The position numbers and the translations under genes were made by a program. Below are positions 1-7,800 of a stretch of 36,783 bases of DNA, one piece after another. Every line of letters begins with the position of its first letter. Positions within the stretch are counted from its first letter, which is position 1. The notes below the pieces were generated by a model that saw nothing but the letters and a program-made list of their open reading frames with translations, did not search any database and was not told the origin of the DNA. This stretch comes from Spirochaetaceae bacterium (GTDB lineage: Bacteria > Spirochaetota > Spirochaetia > Treponematales > Breznakiellaceae). The stretch lies in contig JAITKV010000006.1 of assembly GCA_031278215.1 (NCBI GenBank), forward strand, positions 1-36,783. Direction: 5' to 3'.

Positions 1-32
1 CCGGCAGTCCCTGCCGCCGGCAGTCCCTGCCG
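1..32. repeat. Tandem 16-bp hairpin repeat
   Basis: Two exact head-to-tail copies (1-16 and 17-32) of CCGGCAGTCCCTGCCG. Each copy is itself a small palindrome with 6-bp arms (CGGCAG/CTGCCG) and a TCC loop. The array starts at the window edge and may continue upstream. No function can be assigned; it resembles the other intergenic hairpins of the window in architecture but not in sequence. Confidence 0.7.
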
Positions 33-90
33 CCTTTTCCTCGCATTCGCTCGGCGCGCCCTCCGGTTCGAACCCGCTGTAACTCACTTG

Positions 91-115
91 TGGAGTTTCG
101 CTATGCGAAACTCCA
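91..115. repeat. Perfect 11-bp hairpin
   Basis: Arms 91-101 (TGGAGTTTCGC) and 105-115 (GCGAAACTCCA) are exact reverse complements around a TAT loop. It lies just beyond the tRNA-Asn terminator in the direction of tRNA transcription. It lacks a T-run, so it is more likely an intergenic repeat element than a terminator. Confidence 0.7.
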
Positions 116-121
116 ACACAA

Positions 122-146
122 CAAAAAGCCGCCCTTTCGGACGGCT
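122..146 (-). terminator. Rho-independent terminator of tRNA-Asn
   Basis: On the minus strand an 8-bp stem (AGCCGTCC/GGGCGGCT, one T-G pair) with a GAAA tetraloop is followed by TTTTTG. It starts 5 bases after the 3' end of the tRNA, the right place to end that transcript. Confidence 0.8.
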
Positions 147-151
147 TCAAG

Positions 152-224
152 CTCCCCCGCGCGGGTTCGAACCACGGACCCAGTGGTTAACAGCCACTTG
201 CTCTGCCAGCTGAGCTACAGGGGA
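152..224 (-). tRNA. tRNA-Asn (GUU)
   Basis: A complete 73-base cloverleaf can be folded by hand. There is a 7-bp acceptor stem (TCCCCTG with CGGGGGA, one T-G pair), a D arm containing GCTCAGCTGGCAGAGC, a 5-bp anticodon stem AGTGG/CCACT enclosing CTGTTAA with anticodon GTT (plus-strand 189-191), and a T arm with loop TTCGAAC. The discriminator base is G. CCA is not encoded, so the 3' end must be added by tRNA nucleotidyltransferase. It decodes AAC and AAT. The gene has its own promoter and terminator, so it forms a single-gene unit divergent from the acyltransferase gene. Confidence 0.96.
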
Positions 225-234
225 ATGTACTTAC

Positions 235-264
235 ATATTACCAAAAAGGCTTCGATATTGTCAA
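235..264 (-). promoter_or_regulatory. Promoter of tRNA-Asn
   Basis: On the minus strand a consensus -35 TTGACA (259-264) is separated by 18 bases from a -10 TAATAT (235-240). The first tRNA base is at 224, which allows a short 5' leader for RNase P removal. Confidence 0.75.
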
Positions 265-405
265 GCGGCCGCAGGACCTCTGCTTCGTGTCGCGGATGTT
301 TCTTCCGGCGGGCCGAACTCCGCCCCGCCCTCCCCTCCCCTTGAGCATATCCGGCTGCGGTTAGATTCTTTAGTTTGATGCGCCAGGACGGCATCCCGAC
401 CCGGC

Positions 406-433
406 TTGAAGCAATTTAACGGTATATTATACA
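406..433 (+). promoter_or_regulatory. Weak candidate promoter of the acyltransferase operon
   Basis: TTGAAG (406-411), a 16-base spacer and TATACA (428-433), each matching 4 of 6 consensus positions. Transcription would start about at the ATG at 443, giving an almost leaderless message, or translation would start further downstream. Low confidence because both hexamers are imperfect. Confidence 0.35.
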
Positions 434-442
434 ATATGGGGA

Positions 443-1801
443 ATGTACAAACCATATTCTAAGCCGGTGGTTGTGGCTTCGCCAGATATAAAGGTCCAGA
501 AATCTCGCATTTCAAAATTGGTGGTTTTTGCCTGCCGGCTTTTGGGAAGGCTCTACCTTTTCCTTGTTTTAGGTATAGCCCGAATGGTTTTAAGGAACGG
601 CCGGCCCCTTTTTGACGCCTATAAACGGGCCCTGGAGGGGAAAAGCCGCTGCATTATTGCGTTTCGGCATCCCAACGGGGGGGAGGCCCAGCTTCTCCTG
701 TGGTTTTTTCTTTTCAAGCTCCGCTCTCTGGCCAGAAAGGAAAAAGTACAATTCCCCGGACGGCCCTATGTTTCGTTTGTCTATGGCTACGAGATCCTAC
801 GGTGGGGAGGGGCTGTTGCCCGGTGGATTATGCCCGGCCTTCTTTCCATGCCGGTCCACCATGCCAAGATGGATTCCGCCGGGATGAACCGGATTCTACG
901 GACAATCTCCGAAGGCCCCTACCCCCTGGCTATCGCCCCGGAAGGCCAGGTAAGCTATATCACGGAATTGGTACAGCGGCTTGAAAAAGGTACTATCCGC
1001 ATTGGTTTTCAGGTGGCGGAACGGCTTGAAAAAGAAGGCAACTCAAGCCCCGTGGAGATCCTGCCGGTTTCTACCCATTTCCGGTACGGAAAAATGGGCC
1101 AGTGGTCCCTTAACAAGCTTATCCGGAAAATAGAAAAATATACCGGGTTTAGCGGAAAGCGGGACGGCGCCGGTTTTACCGAGCGTCTTCGGCGGGCCAG
1201 GGACTTTATCCTTAGGCAGAACGAAAAACGCTACAATATTACCCCAGTAGAAAACCAAAGTTTTTCCCACCGGGTAGACGCTGTCATGGGGGCCGCTTTG
1301 GACAAAGCGGAAAAACTCCTGGACATACACCCCCGGGGAAAGGGAATCGTGGAGCGGCTTTACCATATCAAGCAAATTTGCTGGGACAGAATGATAATCC
1401 CCGGACTTAACAATCTTAACTCCCTTAGTTTGCTGGAACGGGCCCTGGCGGATCTTCGCTCGGGAGAAGCCTGGCACGCCTCCCGGCATATGGAACTGGT
1501 GGACTTTGTTTGGTATTTCCGGGTTCCTCTTCCCGTAGAAACGGATCCTCTGCACAAAAAGATCGAATACGTCCAGAATTTATGGGATTTTGCCAATAGA
1601 ACCATGGGGGGGGCCTACTCCAACCGGGTCTTGAATGTCCATCCTAAACGGGTCCTTATTCAAATCGCCCCGGTTATTAACTTAAGCAAACGGCTTAAGG
1701 ACTACAAAAAAAACAAAAAAGACGCCATTGCCAAGGCCATGAAGGATATGGAAATGGCTTTTCTCGACTGTATTGACCGTGCCGCGGAATACCAGATTTA
1801 G
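443..1801 (+). CDS. PlsC-like phospholipid/glycerol acyltransferase
   Basis: A 452-residue protein of the glycerolipid acyltransferase family, which moves an acyl chain to a lysophospholipid or similar acceptor at the inner membrane. A hydrophobic stretch at about residues 26-50 could anchor it. The catalytic block appears as H76-x4-E81 (FRHPNGGEA) rather than the usual H-x4-D, and the second block is APEGQ at 165-169, matching the FPEGT-type motif. It is longer than simple 240-residue PlsC enzymes; the C-terminal half is unassigned. The start is uncertain: ATG 443 has only a GGGG stretch 2 bases upstream, and GTG 467 is an in-frame alternative. It is followed after 9 bases by prmC, so the two are probably cotranscribed. 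Family membership is fairly sure; the substrate is unknown. Confidence 0.75.
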   Translation: MYKPYSKPVVVASPDIKVQKSRISKLVVFACRLLGRLYLFLVLGIARMVLRNGRPLFDAYKRALEGKSRCIIAFRHPNGGEAQLLLWFFLFKLRSLARKEKVQFPGRPYVSFVYGYEILRWGGAVARWIMPGLLSMPVHHAKMDSAGMNRILRTISEGPYPLAIAPEGQVSYITELVQRLEKGTIRIGFQVAERLEKEGNSSPVEILPVSTHFRYGKMGQWSLNKLIRKIEKYTGFSGKRDGAGFTERLRRARDFILRQNEKRYNITPVENQSFSHRVDAVMGAALDKAEKLLDIHPRGKGIVERLYHIKQICWDRMIIPGLNNLNSLSLLERALADLRSGEAWHASRHMELVDFVWYFRVPLPVETDPLHKKIEYVQNLWDFANRTMGGAYSNRVLNVHPKRVLIQIAPVINLSKRLKDYKKNKKDAIAKAMKDMEMAFLDCIDRAAEYQI

Positions 1802-1810
1802 GGGAAAGCC

Positions 1811-2716
1811 ATGGCTTCCATACAAGAACTGCTGTCCGGGGGGGCGTCCCTCCTGGCTAAGGGCGGCATAAGCTCCCCGGCTCTGGACGCATCGCTCTTA
1901 CTGGCAGAGGTTTTAGGGATTTCCCGGGAAAAGCTCTACGCCGCGGGGCCGGCGCCCCTGGACGCGGCGCGGCGCCGCCGTTTTGAAACATACCTTAGGC
2001 GGCGGCAGGCCGGTGAGTCCGTAGCATACATCCTGGGGCGCAGGGAATTCTGGGGGCTGGACTTTGCCGTCGGCCCCGGGGTATTGGTTCCCCGGCCGGA
2101 TACAGAAACCCTGGTGGAAAGGGCCCTGGCCGCGGTTCATTCCCGGTTCCCCAATCTTTCATCTTTTGCACAGGCGCCCAGGGCGCTGGACCTTTGCACC
2201 GGCAGCGGGGCGGTGGCGATTGCCATAAAGCACAGCTGCCCGGAACTGGAAATGTGGGGGACTGATTTGTCAAAGGCGGCGCTAAAAATTGCCCGGCGTA
2301 ACGCGGCGCGGCTTCTTTCCAAGACCCTTCCCCGGGGATCCCCAAAGCCGCGGGGAAAGATCCGTTTTTTCCGGGGAGATCTTTTTGCCGCCCTGGGCCA
2401 TAGGACCCGGCGCTTTTCCATTATAACCGCCAACGCCCCCTACATCCCTTCAAAAGTAATTTCCCGTCTTGCCCCGGAACTACAGCATGAACCGCGCCTT
2501 GCCCTGGACGGGGGCGGGGACGGCCTGGATATTATACGCCGGATCATCGCAGAAGCCCCCCGGTACCTGGAGGCCCGGGGAACCCTGTTTATGGAAGCCG
2601 ATCCTTCCCACATGGGAACCCTTAGGGCTCTTCTGGAAGCGGGGGGATTTACCGGCATTGCCGTCCACCGGGACCTGGGGGGCCTGGACCGGGTTATCGA
2701 AGGGCGCCTCCCGTGA
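1811..2716 (+). CDS. prmC: Peptide chain release factor N5-glutamine methyltransferase
   Basis: PrmC (HemK) methylates the glutamine of the GGQ motif in release factors RF1 and RF2 using S-adenosylmethionine. At 301 residues it has the usual length. The N-terminal helical domain is followed by YILGRREFWG and VLVPRPDTE at about 73-100, which are signature stretches of the family, the SAM-binding loop DLCTGSG at 127-133, and the active-site tetrad as NAPY at 208-211 instead of the common NPPY. The ATG follows GGGGAAAGCC. Its stop overlaps the GTG start of the Rel gene by 4 bases (GTGA), so the two are translationally coupled. Cytosolic. Confidence 0.9.
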   Translation: MASIQELLSGGASLLAKGGISSPALDASLLLAEVLGISREKLYAAGPAPLDAARRRRFETYLRRRQAGESVAYILGRREFWGLDFAVGPGVLVPRPDTETLVERALAAVHSRFPNLSSFAQAPRALDLCTGSGAVAIAIKHSCPELEMWGTDLSKAALKIARRNAARLLSKTLPRGSPKPRGKIRFFRGDLFAALGHRTRRFSIITANAPYIPSKVISRLAPELQHEPRLALDGGGDGLDIIRRIIAEAPRYLEARGTLFMEADPSHMGTLRALLEAGGFTGIAVHRDLGGLDRVIEGRLP

Positions 2717-4725
2717 AACCCGCCAATGGCGCCGCCAATGGCGCCGCCATAGGCGCCTTTAGCGAAAAAATTGCCTCCTATTCCCGCCGGGACCAGGAGC
2801 GGATTCTCCAGGCGGCCCTACAGGCGGAAGAGCAAAACAGCGAAAATCTTCATCACCACCTGGGAACCGCGGCGGTTTTAATTGAACTTAACCTTGATGC
2901 GGATTCAATCATTGCGGCTCTGCTTCGGGACTGCCTAAAATCCCCGGCGGATGGGGAGATGGTAAAACGCCGCTTCGGCAAGGAAGCCCTGCCTCTGGCA
3001 GAAGACGCGGCTAAAATTGCCGGCGTCAGCGTAAGCGGTAAAACTGTGCATGAGGCAAACAACATCAGAAAAATGCTCTTTGCCATGGTCAGGGACATCC
3101 GGGTAATTTTGATTAAGCTTGCCGACGCCCTCCATACCATGAGGACCCTGGATTTTTTTCCCAAGGAACAACGCAAGGCCGCGGCCCAGGAATGCCTTGA
3201 CATCTATGCCCCCCTGGCGGACCGGCTGGGAATTTCCTGGCTTAAGGATGAACTGGAAGACCTCTGCCTTAAACACCTAAACAAGGACGCGTACCTTCAG
3301 ATAAAAGAAATTGTTGCCCTTAAACGGGGGGAGCGGAACGATTTTTTGCAGCGGGTTCAGGAAACCATACGCCTTGGCGCCGCCGCCGCGGGTATTAAGG
3401 TGGAAGTGCAAAGCAGGGCAAAACACTTTTATTCCATATACAGAAAGATGAGAAAGCGGAACAAAGCCCCGGAAGATCTGTATGATCTTTTCGGCATCCG
3501 CCTTCTCTGCGGCGCCATCGATCAGTGCTATACGCTTTTAGGCATGGTCCACCGTCTTTGGAAACCCCTGGAGGGCCGGTTTAAGGACTATATTGCCATG
3601 CCCAAATCCAACGGGTACCAGAGCCTTCATACCACGGTTTTTGCAGCCCCCCGATCCAAGACGGAGGCGGAAGAACAAGGCAAGATGCTGGAAATACAGA
3701 TCCGAACCCAGGACATGCACAGGACCGCGGAATACGGAATCGCAGGCCATTGGCTGTATAAGCAGGGAAAGGGTCCGGCCCCGGATAAAGAACTGCTCAT
3801 CGTAAACCGCCTTAAAAACCGGAACGCCGAAACCGGCGCATCCGGCGATTCGCAGCTTTTCCTCGAAGACATTAAACGGGAACTTCTAAAGGATTCTATC
3901 TACGTTTTTACCCCCCGGGGAAAGGTTGTCGAACTTCCCGCGGGGGCCACTCCCCTGGATTTTGCCTTCCACATCCATACCTCCATCGGCGAACACTGCC
4001 AGCTTGCCCGGGCGGACGGCCTTGTTGTTCCCCTTAATTCGGAATTAAAAAATACCCAGGTGGTAGAGATCCTTACCTCCACCACCGCCCGGCCCACCGA
4101 AAACTGGCTGCGATCCGTTAAAACCGCCAAGGCCCGGAATAAAATTCGTTCCTGGCTGCTCCAGAACGACGGAACCTTTTCCGGGGGAACCGTTAAAAAA
4201 GAAGAGATCTCCAAACCGAAGAGCGAAAATACAAGCGGCGAAAAACTTGCGGCGCCCGAAAAAACCCAGTACGTGCAGCACCGGGGTATTTTTAAGGTCA
4301 AAGTGGATGATGAGAAAAACATGATGATCCGTTTTGCCGGATGCTGCAAGCCGATCCTGGGAGACCCCATCGTGGGCTATGTTTCCCGGGGCCGGGGAAT
4401 TATTATTCACCGGACAAACTGCGGTAATATACGGCACATCCCGGATTTTGAAGAAAGAAAAATTGAAACCCAGTGGGAAAATTCCGGCGCCTTCCTTAAG
4501 CGGTTTAAAATAGAAGCCAAGTTCCGGGAAAATCTTTTTTCGGAGATTGAAGGGGTAATACGGAAATTTCAGGGCCATCTGATCGAAGGGCGGCTGGAAG
4601 AAACGGGGACGGGCCGTCTTACCGGGTACTTTACCATGGAACTGGAAAAAAAAGAGGATGTCCGGAATGTTCTAAAACACCTTCGGGGCATACCCGCGGT
4701 ATCCACTATCCGGGGGCTAGGCTAA
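2713..4725 (+). CDS. RelA/SpoT-family (p)ppGpp synthetase with degenerate hydrolase domain
   Basis: A long Rel protein (670 residues) of the stringent response. Domain order: HD hydrolase (about 25-190), synthetase (about 215-350), TGS (about 394-455), a zinc-finger/CC region with C544-C545, H566 and C570, and a C-terminal ACT domain. The synthetase site looks intact: R235 and K237, D258, RFKD at 289-292 (the basic type found in bifunctional Rel), NGYQSLH 300-306 and E327. The hydrolase site does not. The conserved LLHDVVED-type block reads LLRDCLKS (R72, D73, K76, S77), and the Asn of LADRLHN is Thr142; H48 and D138 remain. I infer synthesis without hydrolysis. Residues 4-14 come from a 12-bp tandem repeat. 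The GTG start overlaps prmC. Confidence 0.9.
   Translation: MKPANGAANGAAIGAFSEKIASYSRRDQERILQAALQAEEQNSENLHHHLGTAAVLIELNLDADSIIAALLRDCLKSPADGEMVKRRFGKEALPLAEDAAKIAGVSVSGKTVHEANNIRKMLFAMVRDIRVILIKLADALHTMRTLDFFPKEQRKAAAQECLDIYAPLADRLGISWLKDELEDLCLKHLNKDAYLQIKEIVALKRGERNDFLQRVQETIRLGAAAAGIKVEVQSRAKHFYSIYRKMRKRNKAPEDLYDLFGIRLLCGAIDQCYTLLGMVHRLWKPLEGRFKDYIAMPKSNGYQSLHTTVFAAPRSKTEAEEQGKMLEIQIRTQDMHRTAEYGIAGHWLYKQGKGPAPDKELLIVNRLKNRNAETGASGDSQLFLEDIKRELLKDSIYVFTPRGKVVELPAGATPLDFAFHIHTSIGEHCQLARADGLVVPLNSELKNTQVVEILTSTTARPTENWLRSVKTAKARNKIRSWLLQNDGTFSGGTVKKEEISKPKSENTSGEKLAAPEKTQYVQHRGIFKVKVDDEKNMMIRFAGCCKPILGDPIVGYVSRGRGIIIHRTNCGNIRHIPDFEERKIETQWENSGAFLKRFKIEAKFRENLFSEIEGVIRKFQGHLIEGRLEETGTGRLTGYFTMELEKKEDVRNVLKHLRGIPAVSTIRGLG
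2722..2757 (+). repeat. 12-bp in-frame tandem repeat at the 5' end of the Rel gene
   Basis: Two exact units of GCCAATGGCGCC (2722-2733 and 2734-2745) are followed by a variant GCCATAGGCGCC (2746-2757). They encode the Ala-Asn-Gly-Ala stretch after the start codon. Unit length is a multiple of three, so copy-number change would keep the frame. Confidence 0.8.
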
Positions 4726-4744
4726 TGTAGTATACTAAGGCCCG

Positions 4745-6004
4745 ATGAAAAAACGAAACCCTCTGTGGGCTGTCCCGGGAAAATTGTTTTTTCTGGCCGG
4801 TCTTTTCTTTTTTACCGGCTGTTTTGAACCGCCGTCGGCGGCGAGGTCGGCGGCGAGGCCGGCGCCGGCATTAAAACCGGATTCTTCCGGCAGCCCCCGG
4901 AACCGGGAGCAGGAAAGTTCCCTTACGATCATTGCCGCGGGGGACAACCTTATCCACGACATCATCTATAATTCCGCCAGAATAGACGGGGGCTTTAACT
5001 TTGACCCGTCCTACGAGCATATTAAATCTATCATAGAGAGCGCGGACATTGCCTTTGTAAACCAGGAAACCGTTCTGGGGGGGGAACAATTCGGCCATTC
5101 CGGGTATCCGGTGTTCAACACCCCCCAGGATGTGGGGCTTGGCCTAATCAACGCGGGCTTTGACGTTGTAAACCACGCTTCCAACCATACGATGGATAAG
5201 GGAGAGAAGGCCGTCTACGGCGCCATGGATTTCTGGGACGCCCATCCTGAGATCCTCTACCTGGGAATTTTCCGCACCGAAGAACAGCGAAAAACCGAAA
5301 AGCGCATCATCGAGAAAAACGGCATTACCACAGGCTTTCTTTCGTATACCTACGGGCTTAACGGCTTTGTATTACCCCCGGACAAACCCTGGCTTGTCGG
5401 CATGATCGACCGGGATGTAATGGCCCGGGAAATTGATGAACTGCGCCCCCTCTGCGACCTATTGGTGGTTTCCATGCACTGGGGCGATGAATTCCAGCAT
5501 AAGGTAAGTGAAACCCAGCGGGAACTGGCCCGGTTTATGGCGGAGCGCCAGGTGGACCTTATTATCGGCCACCATCCCCATGTAACCCAGGGAGTAGAGA
5601 TAATCCCCAGACCCGGCGGCGGCTTCTTAAGCTGCTATTATTCCCTGGGGGATCTTTTGTCCCATACCCAGTCCGCCTGGACGCCGGATACCGTTACCGG
5701 CGCCCTGGCCTATATACGGATAAAAAAAACCTGGACCGCCGGAACATCCGGCGCCGCCGGAACATCCGGCGCCGCCGGAGCATCCGGCGCCGCTACAATC
5801 ACCGTAGACAGGGCCCAGGTTATTCCCACGGTCTGCCACTACGGCAGGGAACGGGGGTCCCCCTTTATCGTATATCCCCTCTGGGATTATACAGACGAAC
5901 TCGCGGCTCTTCATTATAAAAAGAACTTAACCGTGGAGTATTTTTACCGGCTTGCCTGGGATACCTTTGGGCTGCGGGTGCTGGAAAAAACGACCCCCCG
6001 TTAA
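4745..6004 (+). CDS. CapA-like (PGA_cap family) metallophosphatase-type lipoprotein
   Basis: A 419-residue predicted lipoprotein. The N-terminus KKRN, a hydrophobic core and FFTGC with Cys26 form a lipobox. The mature part carries family marks of the poly-gamma-glutamate capsule protein CapA, with a calcineurin-like phosphoesterase fold: AAGDNLIHD at about 64, NQETVLGG, NHASNHTMDKG, SMHWGDEF and GHHPHVTQGVE, all rich in potential metal-binding Asp, His and Asn. No other capsule gene is nearby, so a capsule role is not supported here; many CapA-like proteins have unknown substrates. A Thr/Ala-Ser-Gly-Ala-Ala-Gly repeat (18-bp unit) sits near residues 333-350. It lies 19 bases after the Rel gene with AAGG just before the ATG, and it converges with the ribosomal cluster. 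Confidence 0.8.
   Translation: MKKRNPLWAVPGKLFFLAGLFFFTGCFEPPSAARSAARPAPALKPDSSGSPRNREQESSLTIIAAGDNLIHDIIYNSARIDGGFNFDPSYEHIKSIIESADIAFVNQETVLGGEQFGHSGYPVFNTPQDVGLGLINAGFDVVNHASNHTMDKGEKAVYGAMDFWDAHPEILYLGIFRTEEQRKTEKRIIEKNGITTGFLSYTYGLNGFVLPPDKPWLVGMIDRDVMAREIDELRPLCDLLVVSMHWGDEFQHKVSETQRELARFMAERQVDLIIGHHPHVTQGVEIIPRPGGGFLSCYYSLGDLLSHTQSAWTPDTVTGALAYIRIKKTWTAGTSGAAGTSGAAGASGAATITVDRAQVIPTVCHYGRERGSPFIVYPLWDYTDELAALHYKKNLTVEYFYRLAWDTFGLRVLEKTTPR
5741..5794 (+). repeat. 18-bp in-frame tandem repeat in the CapA-like gene
   Basis: Three consecutive 18-bp units (5741-5758, 5759-5776, 5777-5794) based on GGAACATCCGGCGCCGCC. The first two are identical and the third differs at two positions. They encode three copies of a Gly-(Thr/Ala)-Ser-Gly-Ala-Ala hexapeptide, probably a flexible surface loop. 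Confidence 0.85.
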
Positions 6005-6061
6005 GGAAGCCGCGGGCAGTTTGGAACCCCGGCGCATCCCCCGGGCCCTTCAAAGCACGGG

Positions 6062-6084
6062 AAAATAAAGCGCCGATCCCGGCG
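6062..6084 (-). terminator. Weak candidate terminator of the ribosomal cluster
   Basis: On the minus strand a 5-bp stem CGCCG/CGGCG with a GGAT loop is followed by CTTTATTTT. It lies about 36 bases past the last gene of the cluster, in the 115-base gap where the cluster meets the CapA-like gene. The stem is short, so this is tentative. Confidence 0.4.
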
Positions 6085-6119
6085 GTAAAGAAACAAGTCT
6101 ATTCTTCTTTTTGCAGGGC

Positions 6120-6305
6120 TTAGGAGGCCAGGGTCTTCTTACCGTGGGCCACCGCGGCTTTACAGGTTTTGCAGACCTTATATTTAACGCCCTCGGCCTC
6201 AAGTTCATACAGAACCTTTACGCCGGTTCTTTTACAAACCGGGCATGTCCCCCTTCCCCGGGAAGCAGTGTCCCGTAACCCTTTGCCCCTGTGCGCCTTT
6301 GACAT
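6120..6305 (-). CDS. Small zinc-ribbon protein, last gene of the ribosomal cluster
   Basis: A 61-residue basic protein with two CxxC pairs (C21/C24 and C45/C48) set 20 residues apart, the spacing of a zinc ribbon, and Lys/Arg-rich ends. I do not recognise a named family. Its start is 3 bases after the rplQ stop, so it is almost certainly cotranscribed with ribosomal genes, and it is preceded by a GGAG-like stretch. By size, charge and position it could be a ribosome- or RNA-associated protein, but that is inference. It is not one of the standard L28, L32, L33 or L36 proteins by its motif pattern. Confidence 0.75.
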   Translation of the reverse strand: MSKAHRGKGLRDTASRGRGTCPVCKRTGVKVLYELEAEGVKYKVCKTCKAAVAHGKKTLAS

Positions 6306-6308
6306 TTC

Positions 6309-6746
6309 CTACTCCTTCTCCCCGCCCTTTTTACCGGCTTTTTTTTCCGCCTTTTTGGTTTTTTTGTCCTTTTCTTCATCGGTTTTAAGAACATAATCCA
6401 CCAGTTCCAAAATCACGATCTCCGAAGCATCCCCGGGTCTTTCTCCAAGCTTAATAAGCCGGGTGTATCCGCCGGGACGATCCTTCATCCTGGGACCAAT
6501 ATTGGTAAAAAGCTTGGCCACCACGCCTTCATCATACAAACGGCTTGATGCAATACGCCGGTTATGTACCGAATCGGTCTTGGCCCGGGTAATAAGTTTT
6601 TCCGCGGTTCTGCGTACCGCCGCAGCCTTTGCCTTGGTGGTTTTAATTCGTTCGTATCTAAACAACGAGGTTACCATATTACGATGCAGGGCCTTCCGGT
6701 GCGCGGACATGCGCTCCAGAGGATTAAACCCCCTTCTATGCTTCAT
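6309..6746 (-). CDS. rplQ: 50S ribosomal protein L17
   Basis: L17 binds 23S rRNA near the exit tunnel of the large subunit. The 145-residue product has the family start [20 protein letters not shown] and the [18 protein letters not shown] stretch. The last roughly 25 residues are a Lys/Glu-rich tail not needed for the core fold. Its start lies inside the 3' end of rpoA (11-base overlap), the normal alpha-operon order and a sign of coupled translation. Confidence 0.97.
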   Translation of the reverse strand: MKHRRGFNPLERMSAHRKALHRNMVTSLFRYERIKTTKAKAAAVRRTAEKLITRAKTDSVHNRRIASSRLYDEGVVAKLFTNIGPRMKDRPGGYTRLIKLGERPGDASEIVILELVDYVLKTDEEKDKKTKKAEKKAGKKGGEKE

Positions 6747-7791
6747 CTTCTCCTTCCTTCTGGGGCATTATTCTTACGGCGTTCCGCAGGACATTAACAT
6801 CGGTGATCCCCAAGCTCAGGTTCCATTCCTTCAACTTTTCTTTTATTTCCTGAAGGGATTTCTTGCCGAAATTCCGGGTCTTGGCAATATCATCTTCGGT
6901 TTTCCGGGTAAGTTCGCCAATGGTTTTAATGTTGGCGTTTTTAAGACAATTACTGGACCTTACGGAAAGTTCCAGTTCTTCCACCGGGGTATTAAGAATC
7001 TGCCGGATGCGTTCATCGTCGGGATCCTCGTCTAAATCCGAACCAAGGCTGTTTTCATCAAAATTTATAAAAACCGAAAAATGATCCTTTGCTATTTTAG
7101 CCGCCTCTGCCAAAGCGTCATCGGGTTTTACCGTTCCATCGGTCCAAATTTCAAGGATCAGTTTGTCGTAATCGCTGCGCTGACCCACCCGGGTAGGTTC
7201 AACCGCATATTTTACTTTTTTAACCGGCGAAAAAATCGCATCCATTGCAATGGTGCCAATAATTTCCACATACCGGTCATTTATCTCGGAGGGCATGTAC
7301 CCCCGGCCCTGGTCCACTTGAACTTCCAATTCCACATGGGCGTTATCCATCAAGGTCATTATATGCCGTCCGGTACTAAGCACTTCAACCTGCCCTTCCC
7401 GTTCAAAATCATCGCTCTTTACTTCGGTTTTTCCCGACCATTCGTACAAAATTACATTTTGTTCCATGTCCTGGGGAAGCCGAAGACGTATTTGCTTAAG
7501 ATTATTGATAACCTCTAAAGTATCTTCCACGATATTAGGAATTGTTTCAAATTCACTGGATATCAAATGGGGGTTTCCATCGGCATCATAAGAAGTAATC
7601 TTAACCGCCGTAATGGCGTATCCCTGAATCGAGGATAACAGAACCCGCCGTAAGGTATTACCCACAGTGGTTCCGAATCCCGGTTCAAAGGGAGAGGCGA
7701 TAAATTTGCCGTAATTTGGTCTTAGCTCGCCGTGTTCAAAGGTAATACCCTTTGGACGTTTGAACCCTTTAAGCAGATTCTTACGGGCCAT
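6736..7791 (-). CDS. rpoA: DNA-directed RNA polymerase subunit alpha
   Basis: The alpha subunit nucleates RNA polymerase assembly and contacts UP elements and activators. At 351 residues it has both parts: an N-terminal assembly domain ([17 protein letters not shown] at about 38-54) and, after an acidic linker, the C-terminal domain with [13 protein letters not shown], whose Arg matches the DNA-contacting Arg265 of E. coli. It is followed by rplQ with an 11-base overlap and preceded by rpsD at 9 bases. Confidence 0.98.
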   Translation of the reverse strand: MARKNLLKGFKRPKGITFEHGELRPNYGKFIASPFEPGFGTTVGNTLRRVLLSSIQGYAITAVKITSYDADGNPHLISSEFETIPNIVEDTLEVINNLKQIRLRLPQDMEQNVILYEWSGKTEVKSDDFEREGQVEVLSTGRHIMTLMDNAHVELEVQVDQGRGYMPSEINDRYVEIIGTIAMDAIFSPVKKVKYAVEPTRVGQRSDYDKLILEIWTDGTVKPDDALAEAAKIAKDHFSVFINFDENSLGSDLDEDPDDERIRQILNTPVEELELSVRSSNCLKNANIKTIGELTRKTEDDIAKTRNFGKKSLQEIKEKLKEWNLSLGITDVNVLRNAVRIMPQKEGEDEA

Positions 7792-7800
7792 GGGGCCTCC

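Noticed and set aside
60-80. T-arm-like sequence GGTTCGAACCC suggesting a second tRNA or an attachment-site remnant
   Set aside because: No matching acceptor, D or anticodon stems can be folded around it on either strand, and no integrase or element boundary lies nearby.
261-455. Minus-strand ORF across the tRNA promoter and the acyltransferase start
   Set aside because: It overlaps a well-supported promoter, has no Shine-Dalgarno sequence and shows no protein-like composition; treated as chance.
3900-4578. Long antisense ORFs opposite the Rel gene
   Set aside because: They mirror the high-GC coding strand, have no start signals and no recognisable motif. The same holds for the long ORFs opposite tuf, rplB and the his genes.
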